DNA of 64,000 bases from Nitrospinaceae bacterium (lineage in GTDB: Bacteria > Nitrospinota > Nitrospinia > Nitrospinales > Nitrospinaceae), in NCBI GenBank assembly GCA_029261395.1, contig JAJDBJ010000047.1, positions 1 to 64,000 of the forward strand. The letters are read 5' to 3'. Positions 62,594-64,000 of the stretch are shown here, piece after piece. Both the position numbers and the translations under genes were made by a program. Position 1 is the stretch's first letter. Every line of letters starts with the position of its first letter. The notes beneath the pieces were generated by a model that searched no databases, was not told the DNA's origin, and saw only the letters and a program-made list of their open reading frames with translations.

Positions 62594-64000
62594 ATGCCAC
62601 AAGGTTATCTGTCGCTGGTCCTGCATGCTCACCTGCCCTTTGTCCGGCACCCCGAGCATGAGAATTTTCTGGAGGAGGATTGGCTGTTCCAGGCCATCAC
62701 CGAGACCTACATTCCCCTCATTCAAGTGTTCCATGGACTGGTGCAGGATGGCGTGCCCTTCAAATTAACGATGTCCTTGACACCGACCCTGTTGTCGATG
62801 TTGAGCGACGACCTGCTTCAACAACGTTACGTGCGGTTCCTCGACCTCTCATTGGAACTCGCCAAAAAGGAAATCATACGCACCCGCAACCAGCCTGAGA
62901 TTCAGCCGCTGGCCCAGATGTATTTTGACAAACTGAGTGAATCGCGGGAACTGTTCGTCGACCGTTACCAACACAACCTCGTGCAGGCTTTCAAGGACTT
63001 GATGGAAGCGGGGCACCTGGAGATCATCACCTGTGGAGCCACCCACGGCTACCTGCCGCTGATGAATGGGGTCCCCAACGCGGTGCGTGCTCAAATTCAG
63101 GTCGCAGTACAAACGCATGAACGGTTCCTGGGCGTCAAACCTTCCGGCATCTGGCTTCCGGAATGCGCTTACCAACCGGGCATCGAAACTTATCTGGCGG
63201 AAGCGGGACTCGAATATTTTTTTCTGGATACCCACGGACTGCTGAATGCCGATCCGCGACCCCAGTACGGCGTCCATACCCCCATCTTCTGTTCCAACGG
63301 CGTGGCCGCCTTCGGACGCGATGCGGAATCGTCCAAACAAGTGTGGAGCTCTGAAGAAGGGTATCCCGGCGATTTCGAATACCGGGAATTTTATCGCGAT
63401 ATCGGGTACGACCTCGATCACGATTATATCCGACCCTACATCGCGGCGACTGGCGAACGCAAAATGACCGGCTTCAAGTACCACCGCATCACAGGGGCAA
63501 CCGATCACAAGGAACCGTATCGACCGCAACACGCGCGGAGCAAAACGGCGACCCATGCCGGACACTTCCTGTTCAACCGCCAGCGACAAATCAACCTTCT
63601 GGCGGAATCGATGGATCGCCCCCCTCTCGTGGTCGCCCCGTACGATGCGGAACTGTTCGGTCACTGGTGGTACGAAGGCCCCGACTGGCTCAACTTTTTT
63701 ATACGCAAAATCGCCTTGGATCAGGAAGTGGTCGCATTGACCACTCCCGCAGACTATTTGAAACAATTTCCAATAAATCCCTGCGCCACGCCTTCCGCTT
63801 CCAGCTGGGGCTACAACGGATATCACGAACACTGGTTGAGCGACAAGAACGATTGGGTCTATCGCCACCTGAATAAAGCGGCAGAACGCATGGTGGAGCT
63901 GGCGCAACACTATCCGGAGGCCTCCGGACTGGAGGAACGCGCCCTCAACCAGGCGGCGCGGGAACTGTTGCTGGCGCAGGCGAGCGACTGGGCGTTCATC
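62594..64000 (+). CDS. GH57 1,4-alpha-glucan branching enzyme (3' end outside window)
   Basis: Open from ATG 62594 (MPQGYLSLVLHAHLPFVRHP) to the right edge, 469 codons, no stop. GH57 motifs: LVLHAHLPFV, the nucleophile Glu190 in GIWLPECAYQPG and the acid/base Asp351 in VAPYDAELFGHWWYEGP, close to the positions reported for archaeal GH57 branching enzymes. It should introduce alpha-1,6 branches into glycogen-like glucans. The C-terminal DUF1957-type region begins near the edge. It is coupled to the DUF4912 gene one base upstream. Confidence 0.92.
   Translation, partial: MPQGYLSLVLHAHLPFVRHPEHENFLEEDWLFQAITETYIPLIQVFHGLVQDGVPFKLTMSLTPTLLSMLSDDLLQQRYVRFLDLSLELAKKEIIRTRNQPEIQPLAQMYFDKLSESRELFVDRYQHNLVQAFKDLMEAGHLEIITCGATHGYLPLMNGVPNAVRAQIQVAVQTHERFLGVKPSGIWLPECAYQPGIETYLAEAGLEYFFLDTHGLLNADPRPQYGVHTPIFCSNGVAAFGRDAESSKQVWSSEEGYPGDFEYREFYRDIGYDLDHDYIRPYIAATGERKMTGFKYHRITGATDHKEPYRPQHARSKTATHAGHFLFNRQRQINLLAESMDRPPLVVAPYDAELFGHWWYEGPDWLNFFIRKIALDQEVVALTTPADYLKQFPINPCATPSASSWGYNGYHEHWLSDKNDWVYRHLNKAAERMVELAQHYPEASGLEERALNQAARELLLAQASDWAFI

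Overview
This 64 kb window reads as chromosome of a Gram-negative bacterium of moderate GC. Heptose-LPS genes (gmhA, hldE, hldD), lipoproteins with clear lipoboxes, a squalene-hopene cyclase and hexapeptide and GH57 sugar enzymes point to a diderm envelope with hopanoids. The orders rplM-rpsI next to argC-argJ, tig-clpP-clpX-lon, and def-fmt suit a deltaproteobacterial or Nitrospinota-like lineage; this placement is an inference from gene order, not a proof.

Layout. 1-3.5 kb: smc on the minus strand, cut by the left edge near its 3' end. 3.9-8.5 kb: orphan HigA-type antitoxin, Spx/ArsC-like protein, Nudix CoA pyrophosphatase, secreted TPR protein with an acidic repeat tail, pyrF, DUF4149 membrane protein. 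8.6-16.8 kb: SYLF lipid-binding protein, DinG-like helicase, a large SIR2-like/TPR protein, a DUF2786-like protein and two tandem DUF2007 proteins. 16.8-25.4 kb: argJ, argC, rpsI, rplM, shc, three small envelope proteins, ppa. 25.7-31.7 kb: the proteostasis run lon, clpX, clpP, tig and a tRNA-Leu(UAG). 31.8-39.5 kb: sugar-phosphate enzymes, a pair of unrecognised small paralogues around a Cys-rich mini-protein, a CBS protein and a Zn alcohol dehydrogenase. 39.8-45.9 kb: elbB, then the minus-strand run def-fmt-(UXS-like)-radC-gmhA-hldE. 46-53.1 kb: a MASE1 histidine kinase divergent from a three-gene operon: TPR/SLOG/class III nucleotidyl cyclase, anchored periplasmic PBP-like protein, and PAP2-like membrane domain fused to TIR. 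53.4-55.5 kb: an AT-rich Fic gene with two strong palindromes upstream, then a gene-free stretch packed with dispersed repeats. 55.6-64 kb: pentapeptide protein, hldD, M48 protease, two proteins sharing an unnamed N-terminal domain, an MBL hydrolase, and an H1-like DUF4912 protein followed by a GH57 branching enzyme cut by the right edge.

The best candidate for an undescribed system is the cyclase-PBP-TIR operon at 48.5-53.1 kb. It combines a cyclic-nucleotide synthase, an exported ligand-binding-like protein and a membrane TIR protein with a plausible NADase glutamate. This recalls the logic of Pycsar/CBASS immunity but with an added extracytoplasmic sensor-like component. Secondary candidates are the SIR2-like/TPR protein with altered catalytic residues, the Fic gene with its paired operators, and the small paralogue pair with conserved upstream sequence. 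Several dispersed hairpin families fill the intergenic spaces; one (GTAGTTGC type) shows compensatory stem changes between copies.
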